Assembly: GCA_014706385.1 (NCBI GenBank)
Contig: JACGZH010000006.1
Coordinates: 1,364,001 to 1,428,000 of the forward strand
Source: Phaffia rhodozyma
Lineage: Eukaryota; Basidiomycota; Tremellomycetes; Cystofilobasidiales; Mrakiaceae
DNA: 64,000 nucleotides
Direction: 5' to 3'
Shown: one piece after another, positions 1-12,696 of the stretch
Layout: every line of letters starts with the position of its first letter
Position numbering within the stretch: the first letter of the stretch is position 1
Notes under the pieces: model-generated
The model's database searches: none
Told to the model about the DNA's origin: nothing
Seen by the model: the letters and a program-made list of their open reading frames with translations, nothing else
Program-made: the position numbers and the translations under genes

Positions 1-1946
1 GGCCGAGGCCATCAATTCCAGGGATGGGTGTCGTCTGGCCTAAAGAGGAAGACACGGGAGAGGTGATCGGTCTGGAATGAGTTTGTAGGTGATGATGGTT
101 TGAGACTGACATGGATCGTCCTGACCCAGACTTAGTGGTCTGAGCCATTAAGTTTGCTGAGGCGGACGTAGAGGGCACGGACGGACTGATAACAGGTGAG
201 CCCGTAGTGTTCCGTCTTGGGATCGTAGGATGTGGTAAAGATGATGGGTAGCTGGAAGTGGGTGCGACTGTAGAGGGAATCAAATTCGACGGAGGCTGCG
301 CCGACGAAATCGATGGACCGGAGTGAGAAGGTAAAATGGGGAGCGTAGAGACCGGACCTGAAGGTGCGGGATCAAAATAGCCTGGAATTGGGATAGAGGC
401 AGCAGATGCAATGCTACTCTTTCGTTGGTTGATCTGACCTGGCGTGGGCAGAGGGTAGAGATCATCCTCTCGCTCTGGTTCAGAAGTCAAGGAAGAGTTG
501 AACTGTATTTCGGTTGGTGATGTTGTGAACTCGGGCTCAAGCTTAGTGATGTCGGGCCTAGGATTGGCATTACTGGTAGCCGGGTCGCTTCGGATGTCAT
601 TAGAAGATGGAGATGAGGTCGTGGCTACGCTTTCAAGAAGGAAGCTAGGGCCAAAGACGGGAGCTAGCGGAGGAGCAAAGTCGACCTTAGATGACGTATC
701 AGGCACCGGCAGTTGTGAGGGTGACGATGACGGCAGCCGCGATGTCAATGGCGGCGGCGATGTCGTTGACAAAGGTTGGGAGACCGTGGTTGCCTGGTAC
801 CGAGGAGTCTCCGAGAAGTCTTCGTCTTCATCTTGACTGTCGTCCGAACTAGAATCGCTGGATGACTCTCCGTCAGACTCATCACTGGATTGATCTGGAT
901 CGCTAGGAGGTGGACTAGGGGGTGCAGAGAAGCGATGGGGGCCTGGAGGACCTGCCGGCCCATGGGTGAGAGGGTTTCTCATGGGAGATCCATTGCCAAC
1001 AGTAATGTGGTCACTCGATCCTGGTAGTCCTCTAGAGGTATCAATTTTGGTAGCTATACCTTTGATCTTCTTTACGAGTCGGGCGCTCGAGCTGTTTGAC
1101 TCTTCTTCTGGGTTGCCTGACGAGAGTTGTACTCCGTGCTTGTTAGAAGCCTGTTGAATATGTATCTTCTGGCTGGGTAGGTTACGTGTCGAGGGTAGAG
1201 ATGAGGACGAGGGATCTTCGGGCAAGATAGGAGTAGAAGTCGAGGGAAGATCAAGTGAATGGATGTATTGATGTTCAGCCTGAGATTGAGAAAGAAGATG
1301 ATAAGGATTCAGTCGGGCGGGCTCGACGGTAGTGTCTGGATGAGACTGATTTTTTAAGAGTTCATCACGAAAAGAGAAAGGGCCAAGAGCGAAATCAGTC
1401 CGGTGCTTATGATACCGATGCGACTCTATAAACTCAATGACAAGAGGAGAGAACCGAAGAGGAAGAAGCCAGACGTTTTCTCGTCTCAAACCACGCTTCA
1501 ATCTCTATAGTGGAAGATCTTCCAGGAGCGAGAGCATAGTCGAGTTGTGTAGTGGATGCTCCAAGGGAATAGGACAGAGGTTGAAGAGTATAAAGAAGAA
1601 AAGAAGAAGAAGAAAACTTGGTACTTACTCTCGTCATCTCGTGCTCATAATTCATCTGGACATTCTCATCCTTACGCCCAGCGGCTTGGTAGCACCTCTC
1701 TCTCTCCTCCATGTGAACAGATGTGGCTGATCCAGAACGTATACCAAGTTCTTCCCGGACATGCATTAGGATAGACGAATCAGAGGATGGGTTGATCTGA
1801 GCAGTGTTCAATGGAGAGAGACCTGACGGAAGGGTACTTTTGTCGGACGAGTCTGGAAAAGTTGCGGCTGTTGTTTCTGTTGTTGGTAGTAGTGGTGCGA
1901 CGGCTGCTGAAAATGTTGCGGTATCTACAGACACAAAGCCTTCCAA
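1..1946 (-). CDS. Ser/Pro-rich protein of unknown function (3' end beyond window)
   Basis: Not recognised. Exon 1 is 1946..1629 and starts at ATG 1946. It has donor GTAAGT, a 124-base intron, and exon 2 from 1504 that stays open without a stop to base 1, so the C-terminus is missing. Exon 2 opens with a short conserved-looking block (VWLLPLRFSPLVIEFIESHR) rich in aromatic and hydrophobic residues, followed by about 450 residues of Ser/Pro/Thr-rich low-complexity sequence. That tail includes an acidic Ser/Asp run near 830-880. Exon 1 carries a Glu/Arg-rich stretch before the junction. The join is phase 0 and moves the reading out of the frame that would stop at 1434. The folded part is probably the N-terminal 150 residues and the rest disordered. 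It is divergent from CDC45 across 1.26 kb. Existence of the gene is fairly sure; function unknown. Confidence 0.6.
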
Positions 1947-3206
1947 GATTCTCTTGTCTCTCTCTATATACTCGATTCTGGCCCGGTTTGGCTTTAAAGT
2001 AGTATTTGTGTATGACTATGTGTCCTTCCTATATCCAACCGAGAGAAAGAGATAGAGGAAGAGAGGAAAGCAAGAGAAGCAAGGGATGAGTCGGGGGGGT
2101 TAAGTGAGAGTATGCGTTGTGTTTGAAGGCATTGATAGAAAGGCGGGTGGGATTGACTCCGCTGACTAAGCAGAAGGCCTAGAACCCGACCTAAAGAAAA
2201 ACACGTGGCCGATCATTTAGGAGACGCGCTCGGAGAGTGTAGGCGTGTGGTTTGCTCTTGGTTCAACGCACAGCACAAACGAGAAGTGAAAGGGTGATAC
2301 ACACGACAACAAGAGAACACTGAATGAGACAGGTTGCTTGGTTGGTTTGGAGAGATCCGATGAGAATATAAGAGAGATGTTTAACGGGTAGAAAATTGTC
2401 AGCGCAATAAGGATCGGTTATTATAAGTATTCTCTTCCTCATGTTGTCCTGTTCTTTTTATCGACAAAGGGACACATGCTACCCTTTCAGTTGTGGTTCC
2501 GAGTTGTAGAAGCAGCGCATGCCTTCGCTGGCAGAGGTTAAGTACTTGGCTCCTCACTCTCATACACGAATGGATGGAGATAAAACGATACAACTATCCG
2601 GATGAGGCATACCATCTGACCAATACACCCAAGTACAGCGCAGATCTAGCTTTAACAGTCTTGTCCTCTTCTTCATTTATGTTGCGCATATACAGTGTGT
2701 GTCGTTGGCTGTGATATATATATATGTTCGATCTCATACGACAACACATGTGATACACTCACCGTTCAATCAAACCACCATACAAACATGCAAAGATAGG
2801 ATTTCAAGTGTCTGTTTAGGCTTGACACCTTAGTATCAGCATCGCGTATGGACAAACTATAGACCTGACTCACAATCGTTCTCCTCTTGAGACCATCGTC
2901 CTTTCTCCCTTGCTACACTTCAGGTGCATCATTCGTCATACGTGCCGTGCGAGTCTATGCTAAGACGCGTCGTTTGTGGTCAAACGCGTCCGAACGAAAC
3001 GCGTCATCTAAATTAACCCTAACTCTGACAAACAAACGACCAACGTACATCATCCAACTAAACGAGCGAGAGCAAAGAAAAGACTCTTTGAACTTGTGTC
3101 TACCCAAGTCTCTCATCAGCGTCCTTCTTGCTTTTACTCCTCCTTTGAACCAGACACAGGTATCTGGGAAGAGAAGAAAACAGGAAGAAGAAATATCCGC
3201 ATTCAA
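1947..3206. other. intergenic, divergent promoters
   Basis: Lies between the start of the left-edge gene and CDC45. I see no convincing exon. A short TA run (near 2715-2725) and AT-rich patches are present. The Arg-rich stretch just upstream of CDC45 (3096-3206) is in frame with its first exon but lacks an ATG, so it is taken as leader. Confidence 0.5.
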
Positions 3207-6130
3207 ATGCCCGTGCTTCCTATTCCCTCGGCCTACTCGGATGAGCTATCACCTTCTTACCCTCAAGCTTACGCCCAGATCGTCGCTCGCTCTAGAAAAG
3301 CTATCGCTCAAGGTCAGGGCGGTGGGAATGGACTAGTGATCATGGTGGCGAACGATGTCGATGGTGTGTGTGGTGCCAGGTCAGAATAGAAACCGTTCTC
3401 TTCTCTGTCTCTCTGTCTCTCTTCGTTCAACCAGTCGTTAGCGCTTACCTTTCGAAACTTGTCGGGGTTTCCCTCACTGGATCTCCATTTACAAAGAATG
3501 TTTACCACACTTCTTACCTCAGACTCGATTCCTCACCGAATCTTCCCCGTCGAAGGCTACGCCGATCTTGAAACCCGAACCCAGTCTCTTGAAACCAATT
3601 CTGAACTCCACACGCTCGTTTTACTCTCCCTAGGCTCGCTCCTTCCGTTATCATCCCACTTTTTAACGAGGCTCAATCAAAACGTTCATCTACATGTGCT
3701 CGATGCTCATCGACCATGGAATCTGGAAAACCTGTTTGGTGGTGGGATCGAAGGTAGAGAGAGGGTGTGGGTCTGGGGCGATGAGGGCGCTGATTTTGAT
3801 CAAGATATTGCTCAGGGTGGAAAACGATGGGAAAAAGAGCGAAAAGCATTTGAAGCATTAGAGGTAAGTCAACCATCTTGGCCAACCTTCGTCTTTAAAT
3901 CAAACTGACGTTAGATACTATTTGGACTCGGTCTTGATAGTACGAACCAGAATCAGACTCTGACTCTGACGACGATTCTGACCTGGACCCTGAAGAATCA
4001 TCTGAAGAAGATAATACCGATAGGGATGACCGGAGCGATGAAGACAGTAACTCGGAAGACGAAGAAGGTCAACCTCCACGCCGTCGTCGAAAGATAGATG
4101 AAAGCGGCCAGGTTCGTTCATGTTCATATCATGATCATCTTTCATTCTTACTTTTTTCCCCAACAGACAGATCTGAAACTGTTCTTACCAAAACATACCT
4201 GCCCTATCATCACATCAGCCCAAACCACTCAGTCGGTCTAAAAGGCGCGCCCACGCGATCACTATCAACAGGTACTACCAGGCTGGAACACATTTCGGTC
4301 AAAGCGTCGCCGCCACAGTTTATATGCTTGCTTCTGCCCTGGGCAGAGAGGACAACGACCTCCTTTGGTATGTACCTTCTGTTTCTGCTTTATACTTTTG
4401 ATAAGACACAAGTGTTTTGACTCAACGATCTGTCTCTTCTCGAATCGGCTGACGGAAACATCATGGTACGAACAGGCTCGCTATTTTAGGCCTCACGCAT
4501 CAATATATCGCCACCCGGATTGACCGAGACAGATATGACGTTCTTCACACCCTCTACACTGACGAAGTTGCCAGATTGAACCTACCGACAGTCCCTGCTC
4601 CTACTTCGCGCAATGGTCATGCCTCAGCAGAACCTGCTATTTCATCCACGCTAGCCAATCCGGACGATCACGCAATTCGTCCGAGTGAAGAATTGAGATT
4701 CATGATGTATAGACATTGGAACTTATACGACTCGATGTTTCATTCGGGTTACGTGGCCAGTAAGATGGGCATATGGAGGGAGAAAGGGAAGGGTCGGCTG
4801 CAAGGAATGCTAGCCAAGATGGGGTTTGTCTTATATACCTATTCGTTTTTATTTTATTTCTTTCTTTCTGTTCTGTAGGTCTAATTACAGATTTGTTGGG
4901 TCTTCTTTCATCTTTTCAAAACAGGTTCTCGTTAGCCCAATGCCACCAGGCGTATACAAATATGGACATAAGTCTCAAGCGTAATCTTTTCGCCCGAATG
5001 GATTCTATCGCGCCTGAATACGGCCTTGTCGAACTTACTTATCCATCCTTCACTCGAACGTACGGTTTCCGGTCTCTTCCGTTATCAGCAGCCGACGCCG
5101 TCGAGAGTGTAGGCGCACTTTTGGAAGCAGCAGTAGGAGTCCGTGTAGAGGTTGAAGTGGAGGGAAGTAAAGGTGGTGGAGAGTGGTTCGGAAGCTCTAG
5201 AATTTGGAGTTTAGATGCTAATGGTCTAGGGAAAAAGACGGCAGAGATAGAGGCTGAAGATAAAGACGAAGATGAAGACAAAGAGGAGGAAACGAACGGA
5301 GAGCGAAAGAGAAAGAAAGATGAGCGCGCTTGGGAGAAGTGTTTCTGGAGCTCGTTCGACGCGCTTCGATCAGGTGGAGAGTAAGACCTTCATCGTACTG
5401 TATAATGCCCTTCGGTACATAAGCACCATTCGTTCAGCAAAGTAGCTGATCTTTCTACCCCTTGTTCCTGTGTCTTTTCATCAAGTGTTACACTCCTACA
5501 TGCCTCCCTCCCTTTATGCATGTCACTCCAGAAAGCTATCATCCGACAAGGTTCTGCTCTCATCGACAAGTCCAAGATTGTATCCCTTCGATGGTTCCGT
5601 TTAGCAGTAATTACCGAGGGACCCGATCTCTCCCTATTTGTCAATCCCTCGACACTCTCTCGACTAGCGCTCTGGTTGGTAGACGCATTGAGAGATCGAC
5701 TGGCAGGCATGAGTTCGATTGGCGGAAGAAGCGAAGAAGGGAAGAGGAGATCGAAGAGTCTGCCTGTAGTTCTGGCCTGTCTAGATGAGAGCGCAGGAAC
5801 GTATGTCGTGGTGGGTGTGACGGGCGCGCCTGAATTTGGAGACGTTCGTAAAAAGTAAGTGTTCTTAGGAGGATAAAGAACAAGACTACATACCTGGGTT
5901 CTCCTTTTCCCGTTCTACCTCTTCCCTTGTCTCAGCATAACTGATCTCCCGTTCTTCAACTTCTTGATGTTGATAGTAAATTCGGTCTAGCCTTCCAAGA
6001 CGCAGCCTCTGATTCGGCTGCTGCTGCCAAACATGACAAGTTCGATACGTCTGTCGTCGAGGTCCGAAAGGAAGATCTGGCGAGTTTCATAGAGTCTCTT
6101 CAACAATATTCGACCGAGCGAATGGCTTGA
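3207..6130 (+). CDS. CDC45: DNA replication initiation factor Cdc45
   Basis: Cdc45 is the scaffold subunit of the CMG helicase, loaded on MCM2-7 at origins in the nucleus. The 728-residue product has eight exons: 3207..3379, 3497..3863, 3941..4111, 4219..4367, 4476..4823, 4925..5380, 5486..5854, 5977..6130. Family blocks read in order: VANDVDGVCGAR with SIPHRIFPV (DHH-like N-terminal region), YYQAGTHFGQSVAATVYML, LAILGLTHQYIATRIDRDRY, MGFSLAQCHQAY, ELTYPSFTRTYGFRSLPL, KAIIRQGSALID and the C-terminal VVEVRKEDLASFIESL. Exon 3 is almost wholly Asp/Glu/Ser and encodes the acidic loop typical of the family. A second acidic/basic run lies near residue 510. The start ATG at 3207 was chosen because the N-terminal family block follows at once; upstream in-frame sequence has no ATG. 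The exon 2 acceptor (ACAAAG) is weak but keeps frame. Confidence 0.93.
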
Positions 6131-6510
6131 TGAAGTTTGCCCAGTATCATTTATTCCTTTATCAACCTGTGCGCGACATCATGTTTGAAGAAGATGGAAG
6201 AGCTAAAGCTCCGTATAAAAGAAGAATAGTCTATATATGTTTTACCTCCAGCCCATCACAGAATGGAAGACATTCTTTTTCTTCAAAATACAAAATAAAA
6301 AAATAAACCCAGTCAAGACCGACAGAAGCATGTTCTTATCTATTCCGAAAATGAAGGAAAGCATTTTCTAGAGCCAACAACAGAGCAAACAGATTAAGAG
6401 GAGAAAGGACGACTAGAGAAACGAGATGTGTAGGAAGAGAAAGGAAGAGTGATGGTAGATGATTGAATTGGAGTAGATGAGATCCCAACACGAGCACTGT
6501 CAAGAGGCCT
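6131..6510. other. intergenic between convergent CDC45 and RIB7
   Basis: Shared 3' flank. It contains an A-rich stretch near 6285-6305 suited to polyadenylation. No further feature seen. Confidence 0.5.
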
Positions 6511-7714
6511 CTACGAGAACTTCCAGTCTCTGTGTCGGACTTTACAAGCAAACACCACATCTTTGCCGAAAGTCTCTGTTCCGAGAGAAAGCAACTCTGG
6601 AGAAGGGGTCGAGTTTTCCTATTTGTTCAAAGACATACATCAGAAGGATAGAGTAAGTCAAGATAATTCCGCAGAAGGATACAACAAGCAAAGTTTGCCA
6701 GAACCGAATTCGTTCAAACACAGAGGCGAAACATAGAGGCTCACGTTCACGATTTCGACACCTCCTTTTCCGATTAAGACCGGAGCAACGGTGACGACCA
6801 CCAAGTCAAGGGTATTCTTAGGAGTATTCAAGAAGCTTGAGATAACTCGGGCTCCACCTTCGATCATTAAATGAGTAATCATTGACGTATTCAGTCTGTC
6901 CAGAAGCGGAAGCAGGTCAAATCGGCCTAATTTTGTTTTAAGCAGAAGATACGAAAAGGTGTGAGAGCACGAATGTTTGACTTTGAGATACAGAGAAAAG
7001 AGACGAACCAGTTCCCTTTGTAGGCATGACCAGGATTCGACACCCAGCATCCTCTAGCTCGATTCGTCTCTTAGCCAGACTCATCCCAGAATCACATACG
7101 ATCCAAGGTCGTTTTCCAACGCCGGCTTTGTAATTCTTCATCAACCGAGAGGACAGCGGGAATCGACAGCGAGCGTCCAAAATGACAGGAATAGGCTGAG
7201 ATACCTCGGATGGATTCGGCACAAATCGAGCTGTAGCCAGATGAAGCGATGATACACATTTGGTGAAGATACGCAGAAGAATGACTAGGTCAACCTACAT
7301 GAAAGAATAAAAATAGAAGAAAACAGCCCAAAAATCATCAACAGACATACCTGTGAGCTGTGGGTCGTCGTTTAGGACGGTCTCAATCCCAACCATGATA
7401 CCGCTGTGCATTGATCTCAATCTGTATTGGCATTCCAAGAGGAAGGATAGAACATTAGCGCTATCAAATATGAGATAGCATTGCCTACCTGTAGAAGAGA
7501 CAGATAAAAGGCAACCTGAGCAGACGAACCGATGGGTGAGCTCTGAGCTTTCGCGTCCACTGATCTGAACCTGCTGGCCATCCGGCCCGGCGATCTTGCC
7601 ATCCAACGACTGAGCATAAGTGAGAGTGACGAATGGCCTGTGAGAATATGGCTGCTTGGAGGCAATTAGCGGCCTGAGGAATGTGTCGATCTTGTCTGAA
7701 ACGGGCGAGGACAT
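6511..7714 (-). CDS. RIB7: diaminohydroxyphosphoribosylamino-pyrimidine reductase (riboflavin synthesis)
   Basis: Rib7 reduces the ribose side chain of 2,5-diamino-6-ribosylamino-4(3H)-pyrimidinone 5'-phosphate with NADPH, the second step of fungal riboflavin synthesis, in the cytosol. Five exons, 255 residues: 7714..7530, 7421..7351, 7230..7009, 6926..6745, 6618..6511. Typical RibD C-terminal-domain blocks are visible: PFVTLTYAQSLDGKIAG, HSGIMVGIETVLNDDPQLT, PVILDARCRFPL, MITHLMIEGGARVISSFL, VTVAPVLIGKGGVEIV and a terminal TETFGKDVVFAC. Length fits the yeast enzyme (about 245). There is no fused deaminase domain, as expected for the fungal route. The start lies 188 bases from the start of the divergent membrane-protein gene, so the two probably share a promoter. 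Confidence 0.93.
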
Positions 7715-7902
7715 GGCTAGTAGACCGTCGTCCGTAACTGATTGATGGTGGTTGATGTGTAGAATGTCGCCGTAGGGTTTACCCGAAGTTTCGTCCCGAG
7801 CTGAAAGTGAACTCTCAGTAACAACACAACATACACCGTCCAGACAAGTCGGTCATTCCTGAGAGCTCATCATGTTCGTACCCTTCTCGAGTGGTAATGG
7901 GG
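7715..7902. promoter_or_regulatory. short shared upstream region of RIB7 and membrane-protein gene
   Basis: Only 188 bases separate the two predicted start codons, which point away from each other. No named motif stands out. Confidence 0.35.
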
Positions 7903-10900
7903 ATGAATCTCAACGAGGTCTGTGTTCCTTTCGTTCTATCACTGGCAAGCAACGGTAGAATCAAAATGATCGTCTCTGTCTGAACTGGCGTTCTTCCCTT
8001 GGCCAATACACATTGGACCACTCTAGCTGATCGATACACTGCCGGCAGATTCGTAGGTTTTTAGCCTCATCCTCTCAGCATCAAACGAGCTTTATTCTCA
8101 GTTGATTTTTTATGTGTTATGTTCCGATCATCAGAAAGCCCATGTAAAGGCATCTCCCTCGAAGCTGCGAGGTCCAGCTCAATTCTCGAGCTCGTTAGAC
8201 ATAGGCGACCGAGTTCAGCATTCGAAACCAGGCTCTTCCAGCTCGAACGGTCGTTCCACGACTCAGGGACCACATCAACGCTTTACTCAGCCAGGAGTTA
8301 GAGCCCAAATGAAGCAAAGAAGAGAAAGAGGAGTCAGTATAAGCGAGCCGGGTGCAGCGGAAAAGGGCTGGTGGTACTCGCTCATGAGAGTAAGCATCTT
8401 TCAGCCAAGTATCGTAAACATATAGTGATCCATCCAAACACCCTGACCACGATTTCTGACATCTTGATTTCTTCTCATTCACCAAGCCGAGCAGAAGCAG
8501 GGTGGAGTCTTGGCTCGGAACCTGGTGGAAACGATGGTCGATATTAGTACTCGTCCCATGTTGCGTCGTCTGGCTCTGGGTAGCGACCCCTTTTCCTGTA
8601 GCTGACCCGTAGGTTTCCTTCTGCGTGCTTGTCGTCGCATCGTTTCTGACAAGTACATGACCCAACTGATCCTGATGTCTGATATGATGCCAATTGTTTG
8701 TATTTCCCCTTTCCATAAAGATATAAACCTGAACTAGGCTTTCACTGGCCTCGGACACCTTGGTCCTCGGCACCTTCTGTGTCCATACCTTCGAGGAACT
8801 TCACGTCTTTACTTTTCTCCCTTACACAAGAGAGCGCACTCACGACAACTGCGTCAAACGGAACGAACCCAGAGGGCCAACTGGAGCAACTTCCTTTGGA
8901 TGTCAACTTCTTCTTCTTCCTGTTCTTCTATTATGGACGTGAGTTTCATGTTGTTGTTAAGTTATTCTGACTTCTGTCCTCAAGCGAGGGGTCCGTCTTC
9001 CTACCCGTCTTTCTTAACCTATATGTATTGCGCTCTCTGTGATATAAAATCTAGTGTACCTTCATGTCGCCTTGTTGTTCATGACGAAGCTATTCGATCT
9101 CTATAGGCTCAACTGGTGGCCCAAGTAAGTAATCAATCTCATTCTTTCAACTTACATCTTCTTTGGTCGGTTATCATAGTCTGGTTCATATTCCTGCTAA
9201 TGAGTTTCTCCTCTGGTCGGAATAGGAGAATCGGTGGGAAGGCATCCTATTTCTTCTTCTGGGCTACAGCTTTGTGCATCGGTTGGTCATCACATCACTT
9301 TGATCTCGTTGGTAGAATCAAGAAGTTTCTAGGTAGAGAGGGGTCCGATCAAGCTGGCGGGCTCGACTGGGAACGAAAAAGTTAGTTCTTCCATTTGAAA
9401 GAACAAACTTACATTTCCTTAGTATCATGAATTTGGGCTGAAGAAGAGATCCAAAACTTGTTTTGCTTGTCAATACGCCTACTCAGCCTTCTGGATCGTA
9501 CTAACGTTTGCTACAATGGGCTGCCCGTTAGTCTTCTTCACACTTACGACCTTTGCTTTGGTCATGGTACTTTCTTGCTGAGTTTCTCTCTCTTCTCTAT
9601 CGGTGTTGTTCACGTTCTCCTGAAAAGAGCTATTGTATGCTTTTCTGTACTGAAGCGCGACAAGGTTTGAGAGTCTACTCTGGTTTATCTACAGAACAAG
9701 CGCACATTCAGTAACCTCCTAAAATATCTTCTTCATTACCTCTACTGCGAATAATATCAGAGACATCAATACCGAAAATCCCTCACCCCTCATCAGCGAA
9801 CTTTTCTTGAACGCCAATTGACCGGCCGAATCCCTGCGTCTTATCTTCGTTTTCTATGGTTCATGGCCGTTTTGGGGATCGCCATGTTCGCACTCATCGC
9901 TGGACAAGGTTTGTATATATAATACGGGCATTTCGCGCTCTTGTCTCGCCTTGGTTTGTACACAGAAGACTGACTAGTTTGAGGATTTACTAATAGCTTA
10001 TACCTCAGTATACCTGAGTACCCTGCCCCATACGAGTTTGGATGCTGCCATGTGGGTTTACTCTGTACGTATATACATACCTCAATTTTTGCCTGCAGTC
10101 GGGGGCCTCACAGTCTTATTTCGATTTGTGTATGCAGTGGGTAGGAACAACTACAGTGAGCCTCTTCTTTTGTACTCGAAACTCCTAAAATTTGCTCTCT
10201 GACAAACACAACCATTCTCCATATTCTCTTTCTTCCGTTCTATCAACAGTGTCTAGGAATTGTATCCACTTCCATTCTCGAGCGAAAAGTTCGAAGTAGA
10301 GGACTGCTGTATCTCTTCCGATATTTTTCAGCCTTAGTTTAGTGAGTCTTCTCATCCTAGATACCTATCTTATATAATCCTTTATCGTTGTAGACTCGAT
10401 CAGCTCATCAATCATCGTTCCTTCTTTAGCTTCGTTTTCGTACGTCTTGGTTTTAGTAAAGAGGCTAGAAAGACGACCAAGCTGATATCTTATCAATATC
10501 AATCACGGAATACTTCAGTATCGTAATTTGTTCGCTAGAATGAGATCTTTGTGTGCGTTCTCTCATACTTGAATTTACCGTGTCGTTCTATTCTGTGAAA
10601 ACAATGCTGACGCCAATTAACAATCCGATTAAACATGTGTGTGTGTGTGTGTGTGTGTCCAACAAGCCGACTGTGAGACTTTCTGTATCTTTGTTTCAAG
10701 CATCTGTCATAGTTGGCAGATAACAGCTTGACACTTTTCTAACAACATACTTCTCATTTAAAAGTCATTCTTGTTCAATTCGTTAGCACGTAAGGGATTC
10801 TCTTCCTTCTTTCACGACCATCGTGAAATGTTCAACACCATCTTGATGTTAATTAACGTTCTTACAGGCTGGTCAACATCATCCTCTATCCTCTTCAAAT

Positions 10901-12055
10901 GTCGGCAGTCTTTCATAGGTTCCTAGTGTTCATAAGAGGATATGACAAGAGTCTGCCGGAGCATAGAGAAAGTCTAGCAATTGGTTGGTCTACATTTTCT
11001 TCGCTTCTGACATTCTCTTAGATGATATCTCTTCAATTTTCGAGTTTTCTGATTCGAACAACTTGAACAAAACCAACAATTCGTCCAGGACTCCATGCTA
11101 AATCTGTCGCGCAGAATGTGAGTAGTTCTATCTGTTCTTCTCAACGCATATTTCAAAGAACTGACAAGCTTTTGCTACGCTACCTGATTGTGTAGGTTTC
11201 GATGGTCGCCTTCTTGTATGCTCTTTCTAAAACCATCTGGTTGTCACGAGATCTTGAAGATCTTAGTTTGACTCAATTTTTGTCTCTTTCGCGCTTTCTT
11301 CTCACACCAAGAGGATATGCTGCCATCCTTCACTAGTGAGCACCTTTTCTCTTCTGTGCATATATATTCCAGTGATGAGATATTCTTCAAACTCATCAAA
11401 ATATCATCTTCATCCAGCGGGCCCAACTCTGTTGTCTATCCATTCTTCAAGTTCGGGAATGCCGGTACGCTATTTCTGCCCTGCTCTATCACAGAGACTT
11501 TTTCCACACTCAGTAACTTGCTCATCTTTTTTCTTTGCTCAAACTTGATCTTTATCCTGTTCCAAGACGATGATTACACTTTTAGTTTAACGTTCACAGC
11601 CAGTTCTGCTATCTGGGTAATGCATCTCTCTTCTTCTTAGTTAAAGTTTCCTCAAGTTAACTTGTTTGCTCATCTTTCGCGTCTTTCTTCAAACACGGCT
11701 TCGTACGTTTGCTTCTTGCACCTATGGTTGACGCGATGTTAGGCCTCGGAAATCATCACATCAGTTACTACTAATGCAATTTGTCGATGGGGGTTCTCGA
11801 TGGACATAAATGGTGTTGGTCTAGACGTCATGCGCGATTATCCAGATCTCGTACCTGCTTGCTGTTAGTCTGTTCCTCTCCTTCGCCTTAGGTCAAAACC
11901 TTTCTCGTTCCCACTCCCTCAGATCCAAACACCATTATACCACCTTGGAATCGGGAAAATTTGATAGACTGACAGTATGGGCCATGTTCTCCGTTCGAAC
12001 TTGTAGGCGTAGCCAGCGCGCATGTACTTATGAACATTCTGATGTTCCTACTTAA
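7903..12055 (+). CDS. multipass membrane protein, possibly of the 7TM-RGS type
   Basis: Not firmly recognised. Nineteen exons join in frame to 633 residues: 7903..7917, 8135..8389, 8487..8608, 8796..8938, 9055..9124, 9226..9380, 9487..9566, 9761..9908, 10009..10064, 10138..10155, 10250..10341, 10404..10439, 10868..10983, 11089..11117, 11196..11335, 11373..11464, 11567..11616, 11743..11863, 11892..12055. A Ser/Gln-rich N-terminus is followed by about seven hydrophobic segments (for example ILVLVPCCVVWLWVATPF, FWIVLTFATMGCPLVFF, FLWFMAVLGIAMFALIAG). A soluble C-terminal part follows with LTQFLSLSRFLLTPRGYAAI and, later, a block ending GFSMDINGVGLDVMRD. The first resembles the opening of RGS domains and the second their last helix, but the middle is not clearly RGS-like. 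Exons 11 and 15 end in TA before GTGAG, so skipping either splice gives an immediate stop. The first exon (15 bases) and the last exon are the least certain. No ORF covers the gene; it is visible only after splicing. Confidence 0.6.
10636..10658. repeat. (TG)n microsatellite
   Basis: About 11 TG units inside the longest intron (428 bases, 10440..10867) of the multipass membrane-protein gene. Confidence 0.95.
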
Positions 12056-12696
12056 AGTAAGCCAGTATTCGTCCTCCATGCCTTTGGATCTTTTCTTTCG
12101 ATGATCGGCTCAGTGTATCTGATGAACACTCGATGAGATCGTTTTAACAGCTGAATTTTCGATAAAAAAAATGAAGGCAACAACATATTCAGACATATCT
12201 TTAGAGCTTTCTTCCAATTCTCTCTTTCTTTGTTTCTCCTGTTTATAATGACCCTGATGAATGTAATGCTTCGCCTTAATTTTCAAAACCTCGAAGACTG
12301 GCACGAATACAGATGCATGCGATGCATAAACATAACAATGCCACCCAAGGAAAACCAAGCGGATATATAGATACGCTACCGATCGAACAGCTGTGAGAGT
12401 GTAGTAGGCGAGACAAGAATGATTAATGCTCAAGAACCAGTGGGATGGGATGAATATGATGGTAATACAAAGGAGGAAAGGAGATGCGAGTGTGGTACGA
12501 AGGATGACAGATCGAAGAGATTGACAGAATAATAATACAACTGAATCCGAGAGAAGTAAGCAGGGAGGAATGATAAAGTGTGTGAATAGTGATTACGCTG
12601 AGAACGCCCTCCAAGTCCGAAATGGTAATAAGTAGGAGACGAATATTGCGTTCGAACGAATAAAGGAGAGAAAAAGAAGGAAAGGTTGCCATGTGT
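12056..12696. other. intergenic between convergent membrane-protein gene and RRN3
   Basis: Shared 3' flank, AT-rich with an A8 run near 12164. A short hydrophobic alternative exon for the membrane protein (near 12007-12056) abuts it. No separate gene is supported. Confidence 0.45.
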
